This document shows, one piece after another, positions 9,329 through 19,039 of a stretch of 64,000 nucleotides of DNA. The stretch comes from Rosettibacter sp037481715 (GTDB lineage: Bacteria > Bacteroidota > Ignavibacteria > Ignavibacteriales > Melioribacteraceae): assembly GCA_037481715.1 (NCBI GenBank), contig JBBFLD010000005.1:203254-267253 (forward strand), in the 5' to 3' direction. Both the position numbers and the translations under genes were made by a program. Positions within the stretch are counted from its first letter, which is position 1. Every line of letters starts with the position of its first letter. Under the pieces are notes generated by a model. It saw only the letters and a list, made by a program, of their open reading frames with translations, was not told the DNA's origin and ran no database searches.

Positions 9329-11767
9329 TTATTCATCACTATTATCCTCGGGAATTACTCTTGCGATATCTGCTATTTCATCATCTTCATTTAGTTTAAT
9401 TAATCTTACACCTTGAGTATTTCTTCCCATAACTCTTATATCACTTACTGCTTGACGAATAACCATTCCTTTTGTTGTAATGATTACAAGTTCATCTCCA
9501 TCATTTACTTCTTTCATTGCTATTAGTTTGCCATTTTTTTCTGAAGTCTTAACTGTAATTACACCTTTGCCGCCGCGTTTTGTCAATCTGTATTCTTCTA
9601 TTTCAGAACGTTTGCCAAATCCTTTTTCAGTTACAACAAGCAGAGTAGAAGCATTTCTTACAACAATCATTCCTATTACAGCATCGTTCTTGCCTAATTT
9701 AATTCCACGAACACCAGTTGCTGTTCTTCCCATGTCTCTTACATCTTTTTCATTAAATCTTATTGCCATTCCATTTCTTGTTCCAATTATAATATCATTA
9801 TTTCCATCGCTAAGTTTTGCTTCAATTAATCTATCGCCTGGGACAAGATTAATTGCATTAATACCTCCTCTTCTAATGTTTGAGTAAGCAGAAAGAACTG
9901 TCTTTTTGATTGTTCCTTTTTCTGTAACCATAACAACATATTTGTCATCTGAAAATTCTTTAACAGTGACAAAGGCCGTAATCTTTTCGTCTTTGTCTTT
10001 TTCAATTAAATTCAGAATAGATCTTCCTTTAGCAGCTCTTCCACCTTCTGGAATTTCGTGAACTTTCAGCCAGTAGCATTTTCCTTTATCTGTAAAGAAC
10101 ATTATGTAATGATGCGTTGAAGCTATAAACATGTGTTCAATGAAATCTTCATCTTTTGTTCCTGCACCAGTTACACCTTTTCCACCTCTTGCTTGCCGTC
10201 TGTATCCGCTTACAGGAAATCTTTTAATGAATCCTTGATGTGATATTGTTACAACTACATCTTCTTCGGCAATAATATCTTCGAGAGAAAATTCTTTGAA
10301 ATCATAAATTATTTCTGTTCTTCTTTCATCACCATATTTTTCTTTTAATTGAATAAGCTCTTCTTTAATGATTTGTTTTCTTTTCTTTTCGCTTTCAAGA
10401 ATTCCCTTCAATCTTTCAATAAGTTTTATTGTTTCTTTATATTCATCTTCTATTTTCTTTCTCTCCAGTCCTGTTAATCTTTGCAATCTCATATCGAGTA
10501 TTGCTTTTGCCTGAATTTCGGAGAGTTTGAATTTACGCATCAAGTTATGTTTTGCTGTTTCTACATCTCTTGATTTTTTAATTGTTTCAATTACAGCATC
10601 GATATTATCAAGAGCAATTATGTAGCCTTCAAGAATATGAGCCCGGCGTTCTGCAGCATCAAGGTCAAATTTTGTTCTCCTAATAAGAACATTCATTCGA
10701 TGGTCAAGGAAATGCTGCATCATCTGTTGAAGTGTTAAAACTTTCGGCACTCCATTAACAAGAGCAAGCATTATGACGCCGAAAGTAACCTGCATTTGTG
10801 TATGTTTGAAAAGTTGATTTAATGTAACTGCAGGTTGACCATCACGTTTCATTTCAATAACAATACGAAGTCCATCTCTGTCTGATTCATCTCGAATATT
10901 TGCAATTCCATCTACTTTATTATCCCGTACTAATTCTGCAATTTTTTCAATCAATGCTGCTTTATTAACCTGATATGGAATTTCTGTTATTACAATATTT
11001 TCTCTGTCGTTTTTGAGAGTTTCAATATTAGCTTTTGCACGAAGTATTATTCTGCCTCTTCCAGTTAGATAAGCTTCTCGAACTCCATCGTATCCGTAGA
11101 TAATTCCTCCTGTTGGAAAATCCGGGGCTTTAACATATTTCATTAAATCTTCAGGCTTCATCTTTGGATTATCAATCAAAGCAACCAAACCATCAACAAC
11201 TTCATTCAAATTATGAGGAGGAATATTTGTTGCCATTCCAACTGCAATTCCGCTTGAACCATTTACAAGCAGATTAGGAAGATAAGAGGGAAGAACAGAA
11301 GGTTCTTGGAGTGTATCATCAAAATTTGGGACAAAATCAACAGTGTTTTTATCCAAATCACGAAGCATTTCATCTGCAATTTTAGCAAGACGCGCTTCTG
11401 TATAACGCATCGCTGCAGGACTATCACCATCAATTGAACCAAAATTTCCCTGTCCATCAATCAAAGGATAACGCAATGAAAAATCCTGAACCATTCTAAC
11501 CATTGTATCATAAACTGCACTATCGCCATGCGGATGATACTTACCGAGAACTTCTCCAACGATGCGTGCAGATTTTTTATAAGGCTTGTTATATGCCAAT
11601 CCTAATTCATGCATTCCAAAGAGCACTCTTCGATGAACTGGTTTTAATCCATCTCTTACATCAGGCAATGCTCTTGCAACAATAACACTCATTGCATAGT
11701 CGATGTAAGAAGATTTCATTTCTTCTTCGAGAGAAACAGGAATTATCTTTTCAAATATTGTTGTCAT
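9329..11767 (-). CDS. gyrA: DNA gyrase subunit A
   Basis: Breaks and rejoins DNA during negative supercoiling, with GyrB. It is 812 aa. The active-site tyrosine is Y122 (AAMRYTEARL), exactly the E. coli number. The quinolone-determining region keeps S83 and D87 (HPHGDSAVYDTMVRM), the drug-sensitive state by family knowledge. The C-terminal beta-pinwheel begins near residue 500 and carries a GyrA-box-like QARGGKG (consensus QRRGGKG, so one substitution), plus later RGG-type blades (IRRGG, TKRGGKG). The acidic tail (NEDDEIADIARVIPEDNSDE) is typical of GyrA. The neighbour gyrB and the box support gyrase rather than ParC. A strong hairpin follows the stop. Confidence 0.97.
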   Translation of the reverse strand: MTTIFEKIIPVSLEEEMKSSYIDYAMSVIVARALPDVRDGLKPVHRRVLFGMHELGLAYNKPYKKSARIVGEVLGKYHPHGDSAVYDTMVRMVQDFSLRYPLIDGQGNFGSIDGDSPAAMRYTEARLAKIADEMLRDLDKNTVDFVPNFDDTLQEPSVLPSYLPNLLVNGSSGIAVGMATNIPPHNLNEVVDGLVALIDNPKMKPEDLMKYVKAPDFPTGGIIYGYDGVREAYLTGRGRIILRAKANIETLKNDRENIVITEIPYQVNKAALIEKIAELVRDNKVDGIANIRDESDRDGLRIVIEMKRDGQPAVTLNQLFKHTQMQVTFGVIMLALVNGVPKVLTLQQMMQHFLDHRMNVLIRRTKFDLDAAERRAHILEGYIIALDNIDAVIETIKKSRDVETAKHNLMRKFKLSEIQAKAILDMRLQRLTGLERKKIEDEYKETIKLIERLKGILESEKKRKQIIKEELIQLKEKYGDERRTEIIYDFKEFSLEDIIAEEDVVVTISHQGFIKRFPVSGYRRQARGGKGVTGAGTKDEDFIEHMFIASTHHYIMFFTDKGKCYWLKVHEIPEGGRAAKGRSILNLIEKDKDEKITAFVTVKEFSDDKYVVMVTEKGTIKKTVLSAYSNIRRGGINAINLVPGDRLIEAKLSDGNNDIIIGTRNGMAIRFNEKDVRDMGRTATGVRGIKLGKNDAVIGMIVVRNASTLLVVTEKGFGKRSEIEEYRLTKRGGKGVITVKTSEKNGKLIAMKEVNDGDELVIITTKGMVIRQAVSDIRVMGRNTQGVRLIKLNEDDEIADIARVIPEDNSDE

Positions 11768-11806
11768 AATCTTACTTCTTTTTCCTTAATTTATTTCTAA
11801 AATTTA

Positions 11807-12799
11807 TTAAAGCAATATAGTTGCTATGCCGAGATAAAAAATAATTGTAAAAATATCTGTTATTGCAAGTGTAATTGGTCCAGCAGAAATTTTTGGGTCA
11901 AGATTTTTTTTATGTAGAATAGATGGAATTGTTATTCCCCAGAAAGCAGCTGTAATTTGAATTATCAAAATGCTAAGACCAATTACAGATGAAGCAAGCA
12001 TGTCATTTTTCCATAGAATAATTATCGATGATACTATCATCCCACTTGCAAATGCAAGAAGAAATGCTGTTCTTAATTCTTTCCACAAAATTTTTAGATA
12101 CCACTTTGAAGTTGGTTTAACAGTATGCAATGCTTGAATAGTAAGTGTCATAGATTGAATGCTCGTACTTTCTGCAAGACCAAGAATTAGTGTAAGAAAA
12201 AAAGCTATTATTAAACTTTCCTCTATTGTTGTTTCGAACATTCCTGCTAAGAATGCACAAATTGTTCCGCTTGTTATTGTAGCAAGAAGCCATGGAAATC
12301 TTATTCTCCATGCTTTAACAGGAGAAGCATTTTTAATCTCATTAATATTAACACCAATAGTTTCAAAGATATCATTAATTCTTTGTCGTTCTTCTATATC
12401 AGGTTCGCTGCTTAAAAATTCTTCTGTAAAAATATTTATATCAATTATTCCTATAATTCTTTTCTGTTCATCTACTATTGGGAAAGCAAGAAATTTATAT
12501 GTTACAAAAAATTCACATGCATCATAAACTGTTGCTGTTGATGGAAGAGCAGCAACTCTTTGAACCATAATTTGTTCTAATTTTGTATCTGGCTGTGCTG
12601 TTAATAATCTTCTTGTGGGCAAGACTCCTACTAATTTGTCTTCGTCATCAATTGCATAAAAATAAACTATTCTTTCTCCGGCTCCTTCGTTTCTAATTTT
12701 TTTAAGTGCTTCATCAACTGTCAAATTTTTATTTAACACTGTAAAATCTTTTCGAGCAAATTCAATAATTGGTTTATCGTATGTGGGTTTTATGTTCAT
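11807..12799 (-). CDS. MgtE-like divalent cation transporter, lacking the N domain
   Basis: Probably a Mg2+ (or other divalent cation) channel of the inner membrane. Residues about 20-140 are a CBS pair (KLVGVLPTRRLLTAQPDT, then FLAFPIVDEQKRIIGIIDIN). Residues about 165-330 are five hydrophobic segments matching the MgtE pore domain, with the family's GLAESTSIQSMTLTIQAL and AGPITLAITDIFTIIFYLG. MgtE proteins are usually about 450 aa; this one is 330 aa because the N-terminal superhelical domain that senses Mg2+ is absent. It sits between gyrB (6 bp away) and gyrA (39 bp away) in the same direction, so all three are likely co-transcribed. Function in topology control is not implied, but topoisomerases need Mg2+. 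Confidence 0.88.
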   Translation of the reverse strand: MNIKPTYDKPIIEFARKDFTVLNKNLTVDEALKKIRNEGAGERIVYFYAIDDEDKLVGVLPTRRLLTAQPDTKLEQIMVQRVAALPSTATVYDACEFFVTYKFLAFPIVDEQKRIIGIIDINIFTEEFLSSEPDIEERQRINDIFETIGVNINEIKNASPVKAWRIRFPWLLATITSGTICAFLAGMFETTIEESLIIAFFLTLILGLAESTSIQSMTLTIQALHTVKPTSKWYLKILWKELRTAFLLAFASGMIVSSIIILWKNDMLASSVIGLSILIIQITAAFWGITIPSILHKKNLDPKISAGPITLAITDIFTIIFYLGIATILL

Positions 12800-12805
12800 A
12801 TTATT

Positions 12806-14797
12806 TTATACATCGAGATTAGCATACTTAGCATGTTTTTCTATAAACTCTCTTCTTGGTTCAACATCGTCACCCATTAATGTTTCAAAAATTTTATCTG
12901 CAGCTGCTGCACTCTCTAGATTTACTTGAAGTATTGTTCTTGTTTCTGGATTCATTGTTGTCTGCCAGAGTTGTTCTGGATTCATTTCACCGAGACCTTT
13001 GTATCGTGATATTACAATATTTTTCGATGATGCTGTTTCCTCCGATTCTTCCTCAGATTCAACAACTTCCACATTTTCTTTTTTTATTTTTCCATCTGCT
13101 TTAAGGCGTTTTAAAATTTTATCTCTCTCTTCATCATCATATGCATAATACTCTTCTTTACCTTTTTTAATTTTATAAAGTGGCGGTTGAGCAATGTATA
13201 CTCTTCCTTCTGTAATTAATTCCTTCATGTGTCTATAAAAGAAAGTAAGAAGCAAAGTTCTGATGTGGCTTCCATCTACATCTGCATCGGTCATAAGAAT
13301 TATTTTTCCATAACGAGCTTTTGATGGGTCAAAATCTTCTCCGATTCCTGCACCAATTGCCGAAACAATAGCTTGAATTTCCGGGTTTTCAAGTATTTTA
13401 TTAATCTTAGCTTTTTCTACATTTATAATTTTTCCTTTTATAGGAAGAATAGCTTGAAATCTTCTATCTCTACCTTGTTTTGCAGAACCGCCAGCAGAGT
13501 CACCTTCAACTATATAAATTTCACAATGCTCTGGATCAGTAATTGAACAATCTGCTAATTTGCCTGGCAGATGTAATGAGTCGAGAGCATTTTTTCTTCT
13601 TACAAGTTCGCGGGCTTTTCTTGCAGCTTCTCTTGCTTCGGCTGCGCGTAAACATTTCTCAATTATTTTTCTTGCTACAGAAGGATTTTCTTCAAGATAT
13701 TCAGAAAGTTTTTCGCCCACTATCGATTCCACAATTGATTTAACTTCGCTGTTGCCAAGTTTTGTTTTTGTTTGTCCCTCAAACTGAGGCTCCATTACTT
13801 TAACTGAAATTACTGCTGTAAGTCCTTCTTTGAAATCATCTCCAGTTAAAGTTATTTTACTGTTTTCTTTAATCAAACCATTTTTATAAGCATAATTATT
13901 AAATGTTCTAGTAAGAGCAGTTCTAAAGCCAATTAAGTGAGTTCCTCCTTCAATTGTATTAATGTTATTTACATAGGAATGAACATTTTCTGAATAAGAA
14001 TCATTGTATTCGAATGCAACTTCTACCGGAGTTCCATCTTTTTCACCTTCAATATAAATTGGTTTATGAAGCGGACCGCGTTGTTCATCAAGATATTTTA
14101 CAAAATCTACTAATCCGCCTTTGAATCGGTAAGTTTCTTCTATTCCTTCTGCTTCATCTCTTAAAATCATAGTTACATCTTTATTCAGATAAGCAAGTTC
14201 CCGCATTCTTTCTGCAACAGTATCGAAATTGAATTTTACAGTTTTGAATATTTCTTTATCTGGCTTGAATGTAATTTTTGTTCCGGTCTGTTCACCTTTA
14301 TAAGTTCCAATAATTTTTACAGGAGCTTTTGGAACTCCTCGATGATATTCTTGAAAATAAATTTTTCCATCTCTTCTTACTTCTACTTTCAACCATTCTG
14401 ATAATGCATTAACAACAGAAACACCAACTCCGTGCAAACCACCAGAAACCTTGTATGAACTTTTATCAAATTTTCCTCCTGCATGAAGAACAGTCATTAC
14501 AACTTCAAGAGCAGACCTTTTTTCTTCTGGGTGAATATCTACAGGGATACCTCTTCCTCTATCCTCTACAGTTACACTTTGGTCTTTGTGAATTGTTACA
14601 ATCACTCTGTCATTAAAGCCAGCAAGTGCTTCATCTATACTATTATCTACAACTTCATTAATTAAATGATGAAGACCTCGTGAACCAACATCGCCGATAT
14701 ACATTGCTGGTCTTTTTCTTACTGCTTCAAGTCCTTTTAGTACATTAATACTTTTCGCTGTATACTCTGCTGCTGCCGTTGTTTTATCTTTTGTCAT
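12806..14797 (-). CDS. gyrB: DNA gyrase subunit B
   Basis: ATPase subunit of gyrase, 663 aa. The GHKL ATP-binding domain has VDNSIDEALAGF (catalytic Glu/Asn region), DRGRGIPVDIHPEEKRSA and the lid GGKFDKSSYKVSGGLHGVG. The transducer domain follows to about 400. The Toprim domain has EGDSAGGSA, then LPIKGKIINVEKA (the family PLRGKILNVEKA segment), and ADVDGSHIRTLLLTFFYRHM with the metal-binding DxD. The C-terminus has RYKGLGEMNPEQLW, the GyrB tail. An acidic stretch (ESEEESEETASS) sits between Toprim and tail. There is no large proteobacterial-type insertion. It lies between dciA and the mgtE-like gene, same strand. Confidence 0.98.
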   Translation of the reverse strand: MTKDKTTAAAEYTAKSINVLKGLEAVRKRPAMYIGDVGSRGLHHLINEVVDNSIDEALAGFNDRVIVTIHKDQSVTVEDRGRGIPVDIHPEEKRSALEVVMTVLHAGGKFDKSSYKVSGGLHGVGVSVVNALSEWLKVEVRRDGKIYFQEYHRGVPKAPVKIIGTYKGEQTGTKITFKPDKEIFKTVKFNFDTVAERMRELAYLNKDVTMILRDEAEGIEETYRFKGGLVDFVKYLDEQRGPLHKPIYIEGEKDGTPVEVAFEYNDSYSENVHSYVNNINTIEGGTHLIGFRTALTRTFNNYAYKNGLIKENSKITLTGDDFKEGLTAVISVKVMEPQFEGQTKTKLGNSEVKSIVESIVGEKLSEYLEENPSVARKIIEKCLRAAEAREAARKARELVRRKNALDSLHLPGKLADCSITDPEHCEIYIVEGDSAGGSAKQGRDRRFQAILPIKGKIINVEKAKINKILENPEIQAIVSAIGAGIGEDFDPSKARYGKIILMTDADVDGSHIRTLLLTFFYRHMKELITEGRVYIAQPPLYKIKKGKEEYYAYDDEERDKILKRLKADGKIKKENVEVVESEEESEETASSKNIVISRYKGLGEMNPEQLWQTTMNPETRTILQVNLESAAAADKIFETLMGDDVEPRREFIEKHAKYANLDV

Positions 14798-14809
14798 ATT
14801 CTCCTGTCC

Positions 14810-15115
14810 CTATAAAAATTTTATTGTTTTTATTACTTCCTTACCAAAATATTTATTGATTTTTTTTACTAATAAATTTTTCTGAAGATTCAGCTCACTT
14901 TTCCAAACAGAATTTTCTACTTTCAAAAACAAAGTTTGTTTATCAACTTTTTTTGCTTTTGCTATTTCTTTTAATTCTGGGAAAATTTTAACAAACTCTT
15001 TTGCAATTTCATAATTTTCTGCTATCTCCCTGATTTTTTCAAACTCCTTTTCTGTCTGCAAGATATCGCTTATGCTTTTAAAACTAATTAATGATTGTCG
15101 TTTTCCCATTTTCAA
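14810..15115 (-). CDS. dciA: DciA/DUF721 family protein, helicase-loading factor
   Basis: A 101-aa protein of the DUF721 family. DciA members help load the replicative helicase DnaB in bacteria without DnaC/DnaI. The recognisable core is in the C-terminal half: LFLKVENSVWKSELNLQKN followed by LLVKKINKYFGKEVIKTIKF, which matches the family's pattern of a valine-rich strand, Trp-x-x-Glu-Leu, and a final I-x-x-I-x-F. The first 32 bp overlap the end of recF, so translation is probably coupled. The position between recF and gyrB in an origin cluster supports a replication role. The start could also be M3. Confidence 0.8.
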   Translation of the reverse strand: MKMGKRQSLISFKSISDILQTEKEFEKIREIAENYEIAKEFVKIFPELKEIAKAKKVDKQTLFLKVENSVWKSELNLQKNLLVKKINKYFGKEVIKTIKFL

Positions 15116-16196
15116 CTTTTATAAATAGTGAATCTTTTAATTCACCAAGCTCTTCTTTTTTTGTTAAATCTGTCATTGTTATAAATGCTTGTCCTACTTT
15201 TGGAAGATAGCTGCTGATTTTTCCTGCTCTATATTTATCAAGCTCTCCGAAAATGTCATCCATTAAAAATATTGGCGACTTTGAAATTTTTTCCTGAATA
15301 TAAAAGAACTGTGCAAACCTCAAAGCTATTTGAAATGTTTTATGTTGTCCCTGCGAACCAAATCTTTTAAGTTCTTTCCCGTTTAAATAGAAAATGTATT
15401 CATCTCTATGTGGACCTATTAAGTTCATGCTTTTTCTTATTTCTTCTTCTTTCTGATTCTCAAGTGATTCTCTAAATTCTTTCTCTATGTTTTCTTCATT
15501 ATTTATTTGTGTAGAATAAACAATTGCAGGGATTTCTTCTTCTGTCATTATTTGCTTATATGCTTCTTTTAGATAATTATCAAAATCAACTATAAAATTT
15601 TTTCTATGTTTAATTATTTCTGTTCCTCTTGTAATTAAAGCTTCTGTCCATACATCAAGCTGGCTGTAAAGATTAATATTCTTGTTTTCTCTAATCTGAT
15701 TTAAAATTATAGAGCGCTGTTTAAGTATCTTAGAATATTCTAAAAGTATTTTCAAATAAGATTGACTTACTTGCGAAATAACTGAATCAACAAACTTTCT
15801 TCTGTCTGCTGGTGCACCTTGAGTAATTGAATGGTCTGACTGTGTTAATGATACAACTGGAAATTTGCCTATGATTTCTGCTGCAGAGTTAATTTGTTTT
15901 TCGTTGAGATAGTAAGTTTTTTTGTTTTTTTGTATGTCGTAGTTCAGTCTTACTTTATCTTCTGTCAAATCGATAAACTTCCCTGCTATTTCAAAATACT
16001 GCTCATCATAAGTAACAACTTCATTTTCTGCCGATAGATGTAAATTTTTTGTTGTGCATAAGTAATAAATTGCTTCTAAGATTGTTGTTTTTCCTTGTCC
16101 ATTTCCTCCAACTATAAGATTCAATTTATCAGAGAACTCAATGGAAGTTTTCCTGTGAAGTCTAAAATTTAGCAAATCAATTTGTTTAAGAACCAT
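15084..16196 (-). CDS. recF: DNA replication and repair protein RecF
   Basis: SMC-like ATPase that helps RecOR load RecA at gaps. It is 370 aa, the usual length. The Walker A motif GGNGQGKTT is at about residues 30-38, the ABC signature region is near FGSQGQHKTFQIALRFAQ (about 280-297), and Walker B is IFLMDDIFGELD (about 313-324). The N-terminus KQIDLLNFRLHRKTSIEF is characteristic. Only 1 bp separates its start from the dnaN stop, and its 3' end overlaps dciA. It is part of the dnaA-dnaN-recF-dciA-gyrB run. Confidence 0.96.
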   Translation of the reverse strand: MVLKQIDLLNFRLHRKTSIEFSDKLNLIVGGNGQGKTTILEAIYYLCTTKNLHLSAENEVVTYDEQYFEIAGKFIDLTEDKVRLNYDIQKNKKTYYLNEKQINSAAEIIGKFPVVSLTQSDHSITQGAPADRRKFVDSVISQVSQSYLKILLEYSKILKQRSIILNQIRENKNINLYSQLDVWTEALITRGTEIIKHRKNFIVDFDNYLKEAYKQIMTEEEIPAIVYSTQINNEENIEKEFRESLENQKEEEIRKSMNLIGPHRDEYIFYLNGKELKRFGSQGQHKTFQIALRFAQFFYIQEKISKSPIFLMDDIFGELDKYRAGKISSYLPKVGQAFITMTDLTKKEELGELKDSLFIKVENGKTTIIN

Positions 16197-16197
16197 T

Positions 16198-17328
16198 TTA
16201 TGTATTTATTCTTACCGGCATAAGCAGCATCATAAGATCAATGTTTTCTTTCTTTTCTGCCGGCTCGATTATTACTGCTTTTGTTGGAGAATGTAATTTA
16301 AATATTACTTCTTCATAATCGTTAAGATGACTTAAAATATCATTCATATATTGAGAGTTAAAGCCAATATCCATTGGTTCTCCAGAATATTCGCACATAA
16401 CCTTTTCCTCGCCTGCAGACCCTGTATCCACATCTTCTGCTGATATTGTAATATTTTCTTTATTTAATGAAAACTTTACTCTCCTTGTATTAGAAGTTGA
16501 AAACAACATCATTCTTTTTATTGAATCATTTAATTCCTTTGTGTTCACTTTTAGAATAAATTCGTTCTCTAAAGGAATTACACTTTGATATTCTGGATAT
16601 TTATGAGAAATGAGTCTTGAAATTAATTCTATATCACTCAATCTGAAGGATACGTATGTATTTGTGAAATATACTTTTACTTCTTTTTCATCTAAAATTT
16701 TAGTTAATACATTTACTGCTCTTTCTGGAACTACATATTGTTTTTTAATTGGTGCTTCTATGTTTTTTCTTAGAAGATTTACTAGTCTATGTCCATCTGT
16801 AGTTACAAATCTTAATCCATCATCAGAAAATTCAAACAGAGTTCCTAATAATGCTGGTCTGATTTCTTCCTTACTCATCGCAAATGCTGTTCTTTCTATA
16901 GCACTTCTTAGATCTTCGCCATTAATAGTAATTTCATTTATTTCCTGTTCTTTGCTTTCGTTTAATGACGGTATTTCAGGATAATCATCTGCTTCTAAGT
17001 AACTTAGTGAATACTTACCTATATCTGTAGTTAAATTTACTTTCTTATTGCTTTCCTGCAGTTGAAAATGAATTGTTGTTTCCTTGAAAGACTTAACTAA
17101 GTCATAAAGCTTATGTGCTGGAACAACAAATTTTACATTATCGTCTGAAACGACACTTAAAAATGACTTTAGTGAAATTTCAAGGTCTGTAGCATAAACA
17201 GTAAGCAATCCATCTTTAATATCAAAGAGAAAATTTTCTAAAATTTTCATTGGAGTTCTTGTTGGTACTGCGGGAATAATTTTGCTTAGCAGTTTCTCAA
17301 GCTCTTTACTATTGACTTTGAATTCCAT
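16198..17328 (-). CDS. dnaN: DNA polymerase III beta subunit (sliding clamp)
   Basis: Forms the ring clamp that tethers polymerase to DNA. It has three repeated clamp domains over 376 aa (about 1-125, 130-255, 258-376), ending in the clamp-typical PTKAVIIEP and LMLLMPVRI. I place the start at the ATG at 17326-17328 (MEFKVNSKELEKLL) and not 24 bp upstream, because GGAG lies 7 bp before it and because the family begins with M-x-F. The 317 bp upstream to dnaA hold DnaA-box-like repeats. recF follows after 1 bp. Confidence 0.97.
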   Translation of the reverse strand: MEFKVNSKELEKLLSKIIPAVPTRTPMKILENFLFDIKDGLLTVYATDLEISLKSFLSVVSDDNVKFVVPAHKLYDLVKSFKETTIHFQLQESNKKVNLTTDIGKYSLSYLEADDYPEIPSLNESKEQEINEITINGEDLRSAIERTAFAMSKEEIRPALLGTLFEFSDDGLRFVTTDGHRLVNLLRKNIEAPIKKQYVVPERAVNVLTKILDEKEVKVYFTNTYVSFRLSDIELISRLISHKYPEYQSVIPLENEFILKVNTKELNDSIKRMMLFSTSNTRRVKFSLNKENITISAEDVDTGSAGEEKVMCEYSGEPMDIGFNSQYMNDILSHLNDYEEVIFKLHSPTKAVIIEPAEKKENIDLMMLLMPVRINT

Positions 17329-17645
17329 TTTTATCTCCAATTGACAGTGCAAAATATCAAAAAATGCCTATACTTTCAATTTATTAATTTTAGTATTGAC
17401 ATAACTAATCTGGTTATTCACAACTTTATTTTAATGATTTGTTAATTAATTAATAACATAACACAAATAACAACATTGTTGATATGTTGATAAGTTATTT
17501 TCTTTTTATTATTAGTGCAAAAATCAAAAATAATAAAGAAAGTAAATGTTAGTTTTATGTTAATAAAATAAAGAAAAAACATACAAGTATATTTTTATAC
17601 ATGAATCAACAATATTCAAACAGACTAATAACAAGAAATCAACAT
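17329..17645. promoter_or_regulatory. dnaA-dnaN spacer, candidate part of oriC
   Basis: An AT-rich gap of 317 bp without a credible gene. It contains TTATTCACA at 17414-17422, which fits the TTATNCACA DnaA box, and TGTTGATAA at 17485-17493, one base from the reverse-oriented box. TGTTGATA is repeated head to tail at 17477-17484 and 17485-17492. It also holds long A/T stretches (17433-17460, 17500-17580) that could melt. It must contain the dnaN promoter unless dnaN is transcribed from dnaA. In many bacteria the origin flanks dnaA on both sides, so this may be one half of a bipartite oriC. Confidence 0.55.
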
Positions 17646-19037
17646 TTAAGAAGAAGACATTTCAATTTTATTTTTAAGGAAATCTATTGTTTCTTTTAAT
17701 TTTTGGTCTGTCTGAATTAATTCTTCTATGCTTGTGCAGGCATGAATTACTGTTGAATGGTCTCTTCCTCCAAAATGCAGACCTATTGTTTTGAGAGAAG
17801 ATTTTGTTAATGTTTTAGAAAGGTACATAGCAATTTGTCTTGCAAGCACTACCTCTTTTCTTCTGTTTTTTTCTCTTACTTTATTTTCATCTACATTGTA
17901 AAAATCACATACAACTTTGGTTATAACATCAATAGAAATATTAACCTGTTTATTTGTTGAAACTTCTTTTACTGTTTTTTTCACTAGTTCAAAATCAATT
18001 TCTTTTGAATTGAGAGAAGAAGAAGCAAGTAATTTAATTAAACAGCCTTCAAGTTCGCGTATGTTTGAAGTTATATTGTAAGCAATATATTCAAGATATT
18101 CGTTGGGCAGACTAATTCCATAATTTTCACTTTTATTTTTTAGAATAGCAACACGAGTTTCAAAATCTGGCGGTTGAATATCGGCAGTTAATCCCCAAGA
18201 GAAACGAGAAATAAGTCTTTCATTTAATCCTTTTAATTCTTTTGGAGGTTTATCACTTGAGAGAACTATTTGTTTTCCGTTTTGATGTAAAGTGTTAAAA
18301 ATTTGGAAAAACAAATCAAGAGTTTTTTCTTTTCCAACTAAGAACTGAATGTCATCAATAATCAACACGTCCATACTTTTATAAAAACTTGAGAATTCAT
18401 TTACTTTATCACTTTGAATTGATTCAACAAATTCAACAGTGAAAGCATCAGAAGAAATGTAGATAACTCTTTTTTCAGGAGTCCTCTCTAATATTTTATT
18501 TCCGATTGCGTGCATAAGATGTGTTTTTCCAAGACCTACACCGCCATAAATAAAAAGAGGATTGAAAGAAGTTTGTCCTGGATTTTCTGCAATAGCAAAA
18601 GCTGCAGCTCTTGCAAGCTGGTTGCCTTCTCCTTTAATAAAATTTTCAAAAGTATATCTTGGATTTAAAAAAGTTTCATATTGTTTTTGTTGTTGAATTG
18701 AATATGAGGAAGTTTCTTCTTTTTTTATAACAACAGGTTCGTTTTCAGGTAGATCTTCTTTTTCTTCTAAAACAATGTAAACTAATTTTCCATCACTGCC
18801 TAAAACCTGATTTATAACTTTATTAATTAATGTGTTATAATGTTCTTCTATCCATTCAATAAAAAAATTATTAGGTACAAAAATTTTTAATGTATTATTT
18901 TCAATTTCATAAGGCTTAATTGGTAAAAACCAAGTGTTATAAGTTATATAAGGAACGTTATTTTTAATAATATTTAGACATTCTTTCCAGATATCTTTAG
19001 CGTCTTTTGTTACTTCTGTTTTTTGAACTAACTCCAT
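17646..19037 (-). CDS. dnaA: Chromosomal replication initiator DnaA
   Basis: AAA+ ATPase that binds DnaA boxes and melts oriC. Domain I (about 1-85) has the KNNVPYITYNTWFLPIKPYE segment. A short linker is followed by the AAA+ domain with Walker A GGVGLGKTH and Walker B VLIIDDIQFLVGKEKT, and by box VII/sensor residues in RLISRFSWGLTADIQPPD. Domain IV carries the box-recognition signature GGRDHSTVIHA. I prefer the ATG at 19035-19037 (MELVQKTEV, 463 aa); a TTG at 19047-19049 in the same frame is possible. No good Shine-Dalgarno is seen for either. A perfect DnaA box overlaps the start, suggesting autoregulation. Confidence 0.98.
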   Translation of the reverse strand: MELVQKTEVTKDAKDIWKECLNIIKNNVPYITYNTWFLPIKPYEIENNTLKIFVPNNFFIEWIEEHYNTLINKVINQVLGSDGKLVYIVLEEKEDLPENEPVVIKKEETSSYSIQQQKQYETFLNPRYTFENFIKGEGNQLARAAAFAIAENPGQTSFNPLFIYGGVGLGKTHLMHAIGNKILERTPEKRVIYISSDAFTVEFVESIQSDKVNEFSSFYKSMDVLIIDDIQFLVGKEKTLDLFFQIFNTLHQNGKQIVLSSDKPPKELKGLNERLISRFSWGLTADIQPPDFETRVAILKNKSENYGISLPNEYLEYIAYNITSNIRELEGCLIKLLASSSLNSKEIDFELVKKTVKEVSTNKQVNISIDVITKVVCDFYNVDENKVREKNRRKEVVLARQIAMYLSKTLTKSSLKTIGLHFGGRDHSTVIHACTSIEELIQTDQKLKETIDFLKNKIEMSSS

Positions 19038-19039
19038 AG

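Noticed and set aside
9480..9887. 135-aa open frame antisense to gyrA
   Set aside because: It lies wholly inside gyrA on the other strand, has no ribosome site or family motif, and the gyrA frame is certain.
12159..12527. 122-aa open frame antisense to the MgtE-like gene
   Set aside because: Mirror of transmembrane codons; no motif and no start site signal.
16610..16984. 124-aa open frame antisense to dnaN
   Set aside because: Shadow of the clearly conserved dnaN reading frame; serine/isoleucine-rich composition without motifs.
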